Assembly: GCF_009834915.1 (NCBI RefSeq)
Contig: NZ_WVHS01000004.1
Coordinates: 496,001-560,000, forward strand
Source of the DNA: Hufsiella ginkgonis
Lineage (GTDB): Bacteria; Bacteroidota; Bacteroidia; Sphingobacteriales; Sphingobacteriaceae
Direction: 5' to 3'
Length of the DNA stretch: 64,000 bases
The stretch's first letter is position 1. Each line of letters starts with the position of its first letter. Below are positions 1 to 7,287 of the stretch, piece after piece. The position numbers were made by a program, and so were the translations under genes. The notes under the pieces are model-generated. The model was given only the letters and a program-made list of their open reading frames with translations, ran no database searches and was not told the origin of the DNA.

Positions 1-1169
1 TTCTTAGTGGCGAAAATCACTTTACGACCGTCGCGTGTTTCGCCGGCACGGTCGAATCCCGGACCATAATTGGCAGCTACCTCAGCGCTTGCCCCGTTAT
101 CCGAAAGAAAAAGAACAAGGGTATTATCCAGTTTCCCCGTCTTGCGCAAGGCCTCTATAATGCGCCCTATTCCCTGGTCCATCCGGTCGATCATAGCGGC
201 GTGTACCGCCATGGCCCGCGCATCCCACTCTTTATCGGGATTATTCTCCCAGGTTACATCACGTTTAACCGGTGCGGAAAACCTGGTTTTAACCGGATCG
301 ATCAGCCCGAGGCTCACCATTTTTTTGTACCGCGCTTCGCGGATGGCATCCCAGCCTGCTTTATACGTGTCCTTATACTTCTCTATATCTTCCGGCTTCG
401 CCTGCAAAGGCCAATGCGGCGCGTTTTCGGCCACGTACAGGAAGAACGGCCTGCCGGAGTCGCGGTACGAATTAATGTAGGCCACGGCCGTATCGTTAAT
501 TGCGTCGGTATGGTAATAATCCTTCGGTACTGATTTGATGGGTGTAGTGCCGCTTACCAGGCTAAATGGGTCGAAAAAATCGATCACTCCCCATATCGTA
601 CCAAAAAACCGCTCAAACCCGCGGCTGGTTGGGTATTGCTCCAACGGAGAAAAGTTCCCGAAATCTTTTTTATGACTCAGCCAGTCAAGCTGGTCCCTGG
701 GATCTTTCTGCCCGAGGGTATTGGATACATGCCACTTCCCGGTCATCGCCGTGTGGTAACCTGCGGCCTTTAATACCTCCGCCAGCGTAACCGTGTTGTC
801 TCCCAGGCGGCCGAGGTAGCCAGGCGTATCTTCCGGATCGCTCATTTTCCCGATCCCGGCCTGGTGATTATACAAGCCCGTTAGCAAGGATGCACGCGTG
901 GGGCAGCACCGCGAAGTATTGTAAAAATTGGTGAACCGGATGCCGTTCTTCGCCAGGTAATCGAGGTTTGGCGTCCGGATCTCTCCACCGTAACAACCGG
1001 CATCAGAAAAACCCATATCGTCGGCCATAATGACCACGATGTTCGGACGGGAACCCGGTGCCGGCACATTTGCGCCCACAGGAATATGCTTAAAAGCGGT
1101 GAATACCACCACACCGGTGAATAACGATACCCCGGTGACCAAAAGCCGGGAGCTGCGTGTGTTCTTCAT
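1..1169 (-). CDS. Sulfatase (arylsulfatase family, S1), C-terminus cut by window edge
   Basis: Predicted secreted or periplasmic sulfatase that hydrolyses sulfate esters, probably on a glycan. The visible 389 residues start with a hydrophobic N-terminal segment. The metal-binding motif MADDMGFSD follows at about residues 48-56. The formylglycine signature CCPTRASLLTG has its modifiable Cys at residue 88. TGKWH is at about 144 and a downstream SDNGA metal ligand is present. The C-terminal part lies outside the window. The frame is open throughout. It lies 97 bp downstream of a secreted glycosidase on the same strand, so both may act on the same sulfated glycan (inference). The family is secure; the substrate cannot be read from the sequence. 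Confidence 0.93.
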   Translation of the reverse strand, partial: MKNTRSSRLLVTGVSLFTGVVVFTAFKHIPVGANVPAPGSRPNIVVIMADDMGFSDAGCYGGEIRTPNLDYLAKNGIRFTNFYNTSRCCPTRASLLTGLYNHQAGIGKMSDPEDTPGYLGRLGDNTVTLAEVLKAAGYHTAMTGKWHVSNTLGQKDPRDQLDWLSHKKDFGNFSPLEQYPTSRGFERFFGTIWGVIDFFDPFSLVSGTTPIKSVPKDYYHTDAINDTAVAYINSYRDSGRPFFLYVAENAPHWPLQAKPEDIEKYKDTYKAGWDAIREARYKKMVSLGLIDPVKTRFSAPVKRDVTWENNPDKEWDARAMAVHAAMIDRMDQGIGRIIEALRKTGKLDNTLVLFLSDNGASAEVAANYGPGFDRAGETRDGRKVIFATK

Positions 1170-1266
1170 AATTTGCCAGTTTCTGTGCGGGTTGAACAGT
1201 GCATAAAGCTAAAATGATTTAGCTTTATGCACAACGGATCACGCAAAAAACATGATTGTTAACCGG

Positions 1267-2325
1267 TTATTTCTTCCCGGTAAGTGATTTAATCGCCTTA
1301 ATCTCGTTCCCGCTAAAAACCGAACCGTCTTTCCTGAAGATGTCATGGAACCACAATTCCGGCTCTTTGCCATCAGGCCGCGGGGTATCCCATGCATAGA
1401 TCGTGTTGGTTTTGCCGGATACGAAACCCCAGTTTATGGCGCCAACGTTTTCCTGTTTCAGCATCGGCATCACCGTCTGGAAAAGGCTGCCGTTCCTGCG
1501 TGCCATGTATTCGGTACAAACGATCGGGCGGTTATATTTACGAAGCTCACGGATCTTTTCCTGGTGGAAATCTACATACCCGTAATGGTGATAAGTGATG
1601 ATATCCGAGTTTTCCAACTGGTATTTGTTCAGGTTATCAAACGCGGGACTATAATTCCATACGCCTGAGGTAAGCGGCTGCGAAGGGTTCACCTCGCGTG
1701 CCCAACTGAAAATGGATTTTAGCAAGGCGAGGCTCTTATCTACGTACTGGCTGTTACCGGGCTCGTTGTACAAGTCCCACATTACAATACGTTTGTCGTT
1801 TTTAAAGGTAGTGAGAATGTCTTTTACATAGCTTTCCAGCATTTTCAGGCTATCGGCATTGTTGCGGATAACCGTTCCCGGGTCGCGCACCCAGCCGCTG
1901 TTATGCACCCCTGTTTTTGGAGCGGGTTGTTTCCCGGCGTGGTACTCGTCGTTCCAGCAATCGTCGAAAAACACGAACATGGTTTTAATTCCATGCCGGG
2001 TAGAAATCGCCAGGTAGTCGTTTAACCGTTTTTTAAAACCCGTCTTGTCCGACGTCCAGGCCACGTGGTGAAGAAACACACGCATGGTATTCAGCCCAAG
2101 GCCTTCCGCCCATCCGAGTTCCTTGTCGATAGTTTGCCTGTCGAAAGTATCTCCCTGGAACATCTCCAGCTGGTTGATGGCCGACGAAGGCTGAAAATTA
2201 CAGCCCCGCATCCAGGGCTCTGTTTTATACCAGGCTGTAGCTTTTTGAGCGGTCCACATGCCCTGTCGGGCGAAAGCTCCCACGCCCATGAATAGCAAAG
2301 AGAGAAGAAATAGCGTACGTTTCAT
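1267..2325 (-). CDS. Secreted clan GH-A glycoside hydrolase (cellulase/GH5-like TIM barrel)
   Basis: A 352-residue protein with a signal peptide (about residues 1-19) followed by a single TIM-barrel domain. WDLYNEPGN carries the likely acid/base Glu188 and CTEYMARR the likely nucleophile Glu272, the normal clan GH-A pair. Conserved aromatic and His residues around YHHYGY (about 245-250) fit the active site. Similar Bacteroidota proteins are often labelled 1,4-beta-xylanase or cellulase, but a GH5 or GH2-like specificity cannot be settled here. It has no carbohydrate-binding module. It is followed on the same strand by the sulfatase, which suggests joint breakdown of a substituted polysaccharide (inference). 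Confidence 0.85.
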   Translation of the reverse strand: MKRTLFLLSLLFMGVGAFARQGMWTAQKATAWYKTEPWMRGCNFQPSSAINQLEMFQGDTFDRQTIDKELGWAEGLGLNTMRVFLHHVAWTSDKTGFKKRLNDYLAISTRHGIKTMFVFFDDCWNDEYHAGKQPAPKTGVHNSGWVRDPGTVIRNNADSLKMLESYVKDILTTFKNDKRIVMWDLYNEPGNSQYVDKSLALLKSIFSWAREVNPSQPLTSGVWNYSPAFDNLNKYQLENSDIITYHHYGYVDFHQEKIRELRKYNRPIVCTEYMARRNGSLFQTVMPMLKQENVGAINWGFVSGKTNTIYAWDTPRPDGKEPELWFHDIFRKDGSVFSGNEIKAIKSLTGKK

Positions 2326-2509
2326 TTTTTTAGTGGTTAGTTAGCAGTACACTACAAATTAAGAAAAGAATTTCCGCAAAGGAAACAATGTTTGAACGAA
2401 TTAATGTCCTGCTTCTGAACGCCCGATTAGTTCGCATGGATTCCGCCTGCTAATCTCTTCTTCCACCGTCCTTTAAGCTTTGCCTTCACCGATGCCGCGG
2501 GATATATCG

Positions 2510-3289
2510 CTAGTTACCAAGCGGTTTAAACGTATAGATTACCCGCAGCGCGTCATCGTGAGCATGCAATATTTCTCCGTCAAAATCATACCAGCCATCC
2601 TGTGGTCCGCCCTGGCCCTGGTTAAGGTGCACCATCAGCTTGCCATGTTCCCGGTAACAGCCGTCGATCACCACAGAATGGCCGAAGTTCTTAAGGTCAG
2701 CGAAGTGCAGGAATACCGGCCGCTGTGCTGCGATTTCTTTTGCGATCACTTTTTTAAGCTTGCCGGTGGCGTACGGGAACAGGCCTTTCCATGAAATATA
2801 CCGGTTCACTTTTACGTCGTAATGCCGCTCAAGCAAATTTGCAGGAGCGAGCTTATACATGTAATTATCGCGTCCGAAGTTCTTTTGCACAGCCAGTGCG
2901 GCATAATAGTTATACCTGGCGGTTTGCTCCCGATACTGCTTACCAGTGGCACTGTCCAACTGGTTGACTACCAGGTTAAGGTCGACGGAGGCGCTGTCGA
3001 TGGTTTCATCAACCTGGTAACCGTTGGTGGAAAGGTATTTAACGTGTCCGAACGGTTTCAGCCGGTGGTAATACATTACCTGTGCCAGCGCCGTGCTCCA
3101 GCAGCCCAGCCGCAGGTGGTCGGGCGTATATTGTTCAAAACCGCCCATCTGCTTCCATTTTGTTTTCAGGAGGGTACTGTCCGGGGGGGTACTGTCTTTA
3201 TCCCATGACGGGAACGAGGTGGCTGCAAAAACATACGTGGTACCGGTTAACAGTATGCCGCCCAAAAAGATCCTGATACTTGTTCTCAT
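2510..3289 (-). CDS. C10 (streptopain-like) family cysteine peptidase, short form
   Basis: A 259-residue exported protein with a signal peptide (about 1-23). GCWSTALAQVMYYH matches the C10 active-site block with Cys63, and FGHSVVIDG supplies His204. The third block reads HLNQGQGGPQDGWYDF: the Asn (223) is kept, but the two Trp found in streptopain (NWGWGG) are Gln. The protein lacks the roughly 120-residue propeptide of SpeB-type enzymes, so it may be made active, act on a special substrate, or have lost peptidase activity. It lies 104 bp downstream of an AraC regulator on the same strand, with repeated TCTCAAAA elements between them. Family membership is secure; activity is uncertain. Confidence 0.82.
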   Translation of the reverse strand: MRTSIRIFLGGILLTGTTYVFAATSFPSWDKDSTPPDSTLLKTKWKQMGGFEQYTPDHLRLGCWSTALAQVMYYHRLKPFGHVKYLSTNGYQVDETIDSASVDLNLVVNQLDSATGKQYREQTARYNYYAALAVQKNFGRDNYMYKLAPANLLERHYDVKVNRYISWKGLFPYATGKLKKVIAKEIAAQRPVFLHFADLKNFGHSVVIDGCYREHGKLMVHLNQGQGGPQDGWYDFDGEILHAHDDALRVIYTFKPLGN

Positions 3290-3298
3290 TGCTTTTTA

Positions 3299-3356
3299 TT
3301 TTGAGACAAAGCAATGGATCCGGGGAGCGGCAAACTTCTCAAAAAAGGTTTTGAGA
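3299..3356. promoter_or_regulatory. TCTCAAAA repeats and perfect hairpin upstream of the C10 peptidase
   Basis: Between the AraC gene and the C10 peptidase, positions 3337-3356 form a perfect inverted repeat: TCTCAAAA, a 4-base loop, then TTTTGAGA. A third copy of the octamer sits at 3299-3306, ten bases from the peptidase start codon and 50 bases from its twin in the same orientation. No T-run follows, so a simple terminator is less likely. An operator for the neighbouring AraC regulator is possible, but this is inference. Confidence 0.4.
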
Positions 3357-3393
3357 GTAATTTGCGGGAGGCATCCCGGGGGATACGCGGTGT

Positions 3394-4542
3394 TTAGCCG
3401 TGAAGTTTCGCCTGTTCGGCATATTCCTTCGGCGATAAGCCTGTCGCCGATTTAAAGATCCGGTAAAAGCTCGCTTCCGAGTTGAACCCGCATTCGAGGG
3501 CTACACCGAATATGGAAAGATGCGCATACCTGCTGTCGGTAAGTTTGCGTTTCACTTCCTCGGCGCGGTAATCGTTTACCAGCATCCGGAATGTTTTGCC
3601 CAGCTCGCGGTTAATGGTTACCGAAACCAATACGGGGCTGAGCCCCACATCCGCCGCCAGTTTGCCCAGCGTAAGCTCGCTGTCGAGAAACACTTTCCTG
3701 GTAATAAGCGCATGCAGGATGGCGGATTTAGCGTTTTCGAGCTCTTCGCCGCTATACTTGAGCGGGACGTCGGCCGCAGCCTCTTCGTCAAACGATTTAT
3801 CCTGCCCGTGCTTAATTACGTGGCGGCTGGCCAGGTAACCCCGCAGCCCGATATAGTAGATCACTACTGCGAGGTAGATATAAAAGAGTTTCCAGTGTAA
3901 AAACTGGTCCGAGAAATCGAGCGTATTGTCGAGAATGATATTCACACAAAGCGCGATGCCCAGGATCCCGGTTACGATCAGCAGGTTTTTTATCCAGGTG
4001 AACGTGAGGTAGTTGGTATCGGAAATATTTTGCTGCATCCAGCGGCGGTAATAGAGGATGCTTTTGAGGCCGAGAAAACCGTAGCCGATGGTGCTGAGAA
4101 TGGATAAAAAGTCCTCGGTCACTTTTACGCGGTTAAAACGCCATTGCTCCGCTACCACATCCTTTTCCAGGAGGCTCTGCTGCTGCATTACCGCCACATA
4201 CACCACTACCGCATGCACCATAAACAGCAGGGGCGGAAGGAAATGCAGCCAGGTTTTTCGGGTCATCTTAAATCCCGGCTGCGTAAGCGAAGCCACATAC
4301 AGGTACAAAAGTGGTTGGATCAGCAGGTCGACGGCCAGGGGAAAATACCGCAGGGCCGTAGTGTTCCACAGGCCCGTTGTGTGCAGCAGGATCTTAAAAC
4401 TGAGCACACTAAAAACCAGCAGCACGGCTACCAGCAGCTTGCGGCCGGCCAGTACAGGCCGCCGGCCCAGCAGCAGCACCGCACAAATCACTCCCTGCAG
4501 GATGCCAAATAATACAACCAGGTCGAACCAGTTAAAAGACAT
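3394..4542 (-). CDS. AraC-family regulator with multi-TM membrane sensor domain
   Basis: A 382-residue protein. The first half has about seven hydrophobic helices (residues 8-235) and the C-terminal 100 residues form an AraC-type double HTH with the typical ending FGVALECGFNSEASFYRIFK...TGLSPKEY. The architecture is common in Bacteroidota, where the membrane part is presumed to sense a signal and the HTH domain binds DNA while attached to the inner membrane. The neighbour downstream is the C10 peptidase, a likely target. The ligand is unknown. Confidence 0.9.
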   Translation of the reverse strand: MSFNWFDLVVLFGILQGVICAVLLLGRRPVLAGRKLLVAVLLVFSVLSFKILLHTTGLWNTTALRYFPLAVDLLIQPLLYLYVASLTQPGFKMTRKTWLHFLPPLLFMVHAVVVYVAVMQQQSLLEKDVVAEQWRFNRVKVTEDFLSILSTIGYGFLGLKSILYYRRWMQQNISDTNYLTFTWIKNLLIVTGILGIALCVNIILDNTLDFSDQFLHWKLFYIYLAVVIYYIGLRGYLASRHVIKHGQDKSFDEEAAADVPLKYSGEELENAKSAILHALITRKVFLDSELTLGKLAADVGLSPVLVSVTINRELGKTFRMLVNDYRAEEVKRKLTDSRYAHLSIFGVALECGFNSEASFYRIFKSATGLSPKEYAEQAKLHG

Positions 4543-4674
4543 AAGCGAAAGCTAAGAAAATATTCACGCTGCACAATGGGTATTTTTCGCACGGCGGAAT
4601 TTAACAACGGTTAAAATCAGCGACAAACACCTTATTAACTAGTAGATCAACCACCCGAATAATAGACGTAAGTA

Positions 4675-4706
4675 TTTGCGTTCACCTGCCGGCATGCCTA
4701 CTTTAG
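4675..4706 (+). promoter_or_regulatory. Candidate Bacteroidota promoter for the LytTR regulator unit
   Basis: TTTG at 4675-4678, a 20-base spacer, then TACTTTAG at 4699-4706. This is close to the TTTG-N19-TAnnTTTG consensus, with one base extra in the spacer and a mismatch in the -7 box. It lies just upstream of the kinase relic and the intact response regulator, so it may still drive the regulator. Confidence 0.4.
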
Positions 4707-4709
4707 TAC

Positions 4710-5114
4710 ATGCTTAAAGCGCAGGCGCTGCTTTCCCGCAAAACGATGCTCCACCCCGCCTACCGGATCGTGGTAACGCCGGTATTCCTGTTCGAATGGT
4801 CGTACCTTGTAAAAAAGGCGGGGCCGCCGCATTTTATCGGGTGCCCGGTGTTGCCCGCCATGCTGCCGGTCTCGGCATCGTACCTGGACATCCATTGGCT
4901 GATGCCGGGGTACCTGCTAACGAAAAAGTGCGTTGCCGTTTTGTTTTTCGTGGTGGCGCGGATCATTCCCCGGATGATGAGCGATGTTTACCCGCATGTT
5001 TCCATCGATATTCGCGCAGCGGCGCTGACCTCCCGGATCGAAAATAACCGCCTGGACTTCAGGGATGGGAACGAAAAGGGCGGCATCGGGCTAACCGGTT
5101 TTCCTTCACCTTAA
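4710..5114 (+). pseudogene. Remnant of a LytS/YehU-type sensor histidine kinase
   Basis: The frame is open for 134 codons but holds only scattered parts of a roughly 350-residue kinase. The N-terminal HPAYRIVVTPVFLFEW and SYLDIHWLMPGYLLTKK resemble the first membrane helices of His_kinase (PF06580) proteins, where YLNIYxLIPRFLL is typical. Near the end, NEKGGIGL resembles the G2 ATP-binding box (KGGIGLxNVRRRL). The H-box and N-box regions are missing, as expected after large internal deletions. It ends 10 bases before a LytTR response regulator, its natural partner. I infer a decayed kinase that cannot phosphorylate; the weak point is that only short motifs match. Confidence 0.6.
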
Positions 5115-5124
5115 CGACCGACCA

Positions 5125-5823
5125 TTGATGATCAGGTGTGTAATTATCGACGACGAACCACTGGCGCAGGACGTGCTGGAAGCCCATGTTTCCGGCATGC
5201 CGGATGTTACCCTGCTGGGAAAGTTCAACAACGCGCCCGAAGCACTCGCTTTCCTGGCGGGACAAGAGGCCGACCTGGTATTGCTCGACATCGAGATGCC
5301 CGAGATGACCGGCATCCAGTTCTTAAAAAGCCTGGCCGTACCGCCGCTTACCATCTTTACCACCGCTTACCGGGATTATGCCTTCGAGGGGTTCGAGCTC
5401 GGGGTGATCGACTTCCTGCTAAAGCCCATCGCTTTTGCGCGATTCTCGCTCGCGATAGACAAGGTCCGTGATTTTATCCGCCTCCGCGCTCAAAACACGC
5501 AGCTGGAACCGGGCGACCCTGCCCCGGAATACATTTTCGTAAAAAGCGGCGTAAAACGACTGAAGCTTTACTTTGGAGAGATCACGCACATCCAGGGGCT
5601 GAAAGACTACGCGATCATTTATACACCCGCAGAAAAAGTAGTGATTAAAGGTTCACTGAAGCAGGTGCTGGAGCGCCTCCCCCCGAATTTGTTCGTCAGG
5701 GTGCATAAATCCTTTATCGTGTCGAAGCAAAAGATCGCACGTATCGAGCGGAACCGTATCCTCGTCGGGCCGCACCAGGTGCCTGTGGGGCGGAATTACC
5801 GCGAAGTGATCGATCTGCTGTAG
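5125..5823 (+). CDS. LytTR-family response regulator
   Basis: A 232-residue two-component regulator. The receiver domain (about residues 3-120) has the acidic pair IIDDE, phospho-acceptor Asp55 in LLDIEMPEMTG, the Thr80 region (FTTAY) and Lys100 (LLKPI). The LytTR DNA-binding domain follows at about 135-230, with the motif LFVRVHKSFIV. All key residues are present, so the protein should be functional. The start may be either of two adjacent ATG codons (5125 or 5128). Its partner kinase immediately upstream is decayed, so it is probably driven by another kinase, by small phosphodonors, or is constitutive (inference). Confidence 0.92.
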   Translation: MMIRCVIIDDEPLAQDVLEAHVSGMPDVTLLGKFNNAPEALAFLAGQEADLVLLDIEMPEMTGIQFLKSLAVPPLTIFTTAYRDYAFEGFELGVIDFLLKPIAFARFSLAIDKVRDFIRLRAQNTQLEPGDPAPEYIFVKSGVKRLKLYFGEITHIQGLKDYAIIYTPAEKVVIKGSLKQVLERLPPNLFVRVHKSFIVSKQKIARIERNRILVGPHQVPVGRNYREVIDLL

Positions 5824-5844
5824 GAAATGTATCTTTAACCTGCC

Positions 5845-6108
5845 ATGATCTTGTAAACGCACCTTCCTGCTCCGCCGTTAGGCGATCACCTTACCGGCAT
5901 CGTTTTTTATGAAGATTACTGCCCGGCACATCCCATCGAAAAAATGCTGCCGGATGGCACGGTGAATATCCTGCTCGATATGCAGGACCGGCCAAAGAAG
6001 CCAGGTACGCAGGGAGGTGATCGCCGCAGGCAGCATAGCCGAAAAGTTCAGGCTCGTAGAAGATTTCCTGGTAAATAAGCTTCAAAGAGAAGCGGTGGAG
6101 CCGCCAGC
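5845..6108 (+). pseudogene. Degenerate AraC-family regulator, N-terminal remnant
   Basis: Reading from ATG 5845, codon 4 is a TAA stop. The frame then gives THLPAPPLGDHLTGIVFYED and HPIEKMLPDGTVNILLDM, which resemble the N-terminal ligand-binding region of DUF6597-type AraC regulators. After about 5999 the match moves to another frame at 6017-6108 (AEKFRLVEDFLVNKL), typical of the middle of such regulators. The HTH domain is absent. A nonsense change, a frameshift and a terminal deletion are all visible. Confidence 0.6.
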
Positions 6109-6429
6109 GATACACATATTATCGAAGCCACCGGGGAAAACTGGGAGCAAAAGCTACAGGCAAAAACGGTCCGCACTTTTTTCCGGGCCGATGGTACCTA
6201 CAACTCCGAACACCGCAACCTGAAAGACAGCATCGTATTCAACCCTTCGGACAGGTGGACCATCACCGGCGACAGCCTGATCATGACCGACACTTTTCCC
6301 AAACAGGGCGTAACTTATAAATACAAGCTCTCCATCAACGGGAATATCGCCCGGTTTAACGGCATCATCGATTTCGATGGGGACGGTAAAACCGACGACG
6401 AATACATCGGGAAACAGCGAAAACAATAA
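6109..6429 (+). pseudogene. 5'-truncated lipocalin-like protein gene
   Basis: The frame reads EATGENWEQKLQ, then FRADGTYNSEHR, and ends DFDGDGKTDDEYIGKQRKQ before the stop at 6427-6429. This looks like the body of a small lipocalin-like secreted protein of the kind Bacteroidota have, but it has no start codon or signal peptide; the frame upstream closes at a TAA (6076-6078). It directly abuts the AraC relic, so a deletion probably fused two decaying genes. The family assignment rests on pattern only. Confidence 0.5.
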
Positions 6430-6465
6430 ACTTGCTTTACTAATCATTTCCCGGGACCAGGAGAT

Positions 6466-7182
6466 TTATTTCCCCGACCTGAACGTTACCGCAGACCGCT
6501 TAATATAATCGATCATCTCATACTCATTAAGCTTGCGCACCATCTCTGAGGTTGGCCGGTACCGGTTCATAAACAGGGTCAGCGAGTCGCCGCTGAGGGC
6601 GGTAACCTGCTCCACCTTGCCGGTTGTAAACCAGTGATCGATAAAGCGATTGGCCTCGTCATCCAGCAGGCGCCGTTTCAGCCGGGCATCGCGGGCGCTT
6701 TTGCGGGTAAGGTAACTGTATAGGGCTACCGGGTTGATGGTGATCAGCGAGGCGCCACGACCGCCGGAGCGGGCCGGCCCTACCGCATCGGTAAGCTTTG
6801 GCGGCTGGTAGCTAAATTCCTTCTTAAACTGGGTACGGTAGCTGAGCGAGTCCTTCCGGTAATTGCGGGTACCGGCAACAAAGATCTCATCCAGCGTAAT
6901 GGTGCCCCTGGTGATCCTGATCCGGAGCTCCGTCCCGGGATCGGACGCCAGCGGCATCACCATCTTTTTATAACCGATGTACGAGATCCTGAGCGTATCA
7001 GGGAACCTTGCCCTGGCTGTAAACCGGCCGGCCGCATCGGTAATTGTAGTGCCGGAAGCAGAAACGATATTTGCTCCCTGTACAGGCAGGTGCGATTCCT
7101 GGTCGGTTACCGTACCTCTTATTAACTGCGCGGCTGCGTAAAACGGCAGTATCATACACATGAACAGGAAAAGATGCCTCAT
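6466..7182 (-). CDS. Carboxypeptidase-like regulatory domain protein
   Basis: A 238-residue exported protein with a signal peptide (1-18, ending AAAQ) followed by a CarboxypepD_reg-like beta-sandwich at about 20-100: LIRGTVTDQESHLPVQGANI and YIGYKKM are typical of the repeat found at the N-terminus of SusC-type receptors. The rest (100-238) is a charged helical domain ending near YEMIDYIKRSAVTF. The architecture is common in Bacteroidota outer-envelope proteins of unknown function. It has no TonB-dependent receptor barrel. Confidence 0.75.
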   Translation of the reverse strand: MRHLFLFMCMILPFYAAAQLIRGTVTDQESHLPVQGANIVSASGTTITDAAGRFTARARFPDTLRISYIGYKKMVMPLASDPGTELRIRITRGTITLDEIFVAGTRNYRKDSLSYRTQFKKEFSYQPPKLTDAVGPARSGGRGASLITINPVALYSYLTRKSARDARLKRRLLDDEANRFIDHWFTTGKVEQVTALSGDSLTLFMNRYRPTSEMVRKLNEYEMIDYIKRSAVTFRSGK

Positions 7183-7287
7183 ACTTCGCTTATTTTACCG
7201 CGAAAGTATGGAGGAACCCGCGGGCCGGCGAGCGTTTAACTTTCTTTAACAGGCAGTTTAACGGTTTTTAACACTTGAAACTGGCGT

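Noticed and set aside
51-60. GGTCGAATCCC-like string resembling a tRNA T-arm
   Set aside because: It lies inside the sulfatase coding sequence and no cloverleaf can be built around it.
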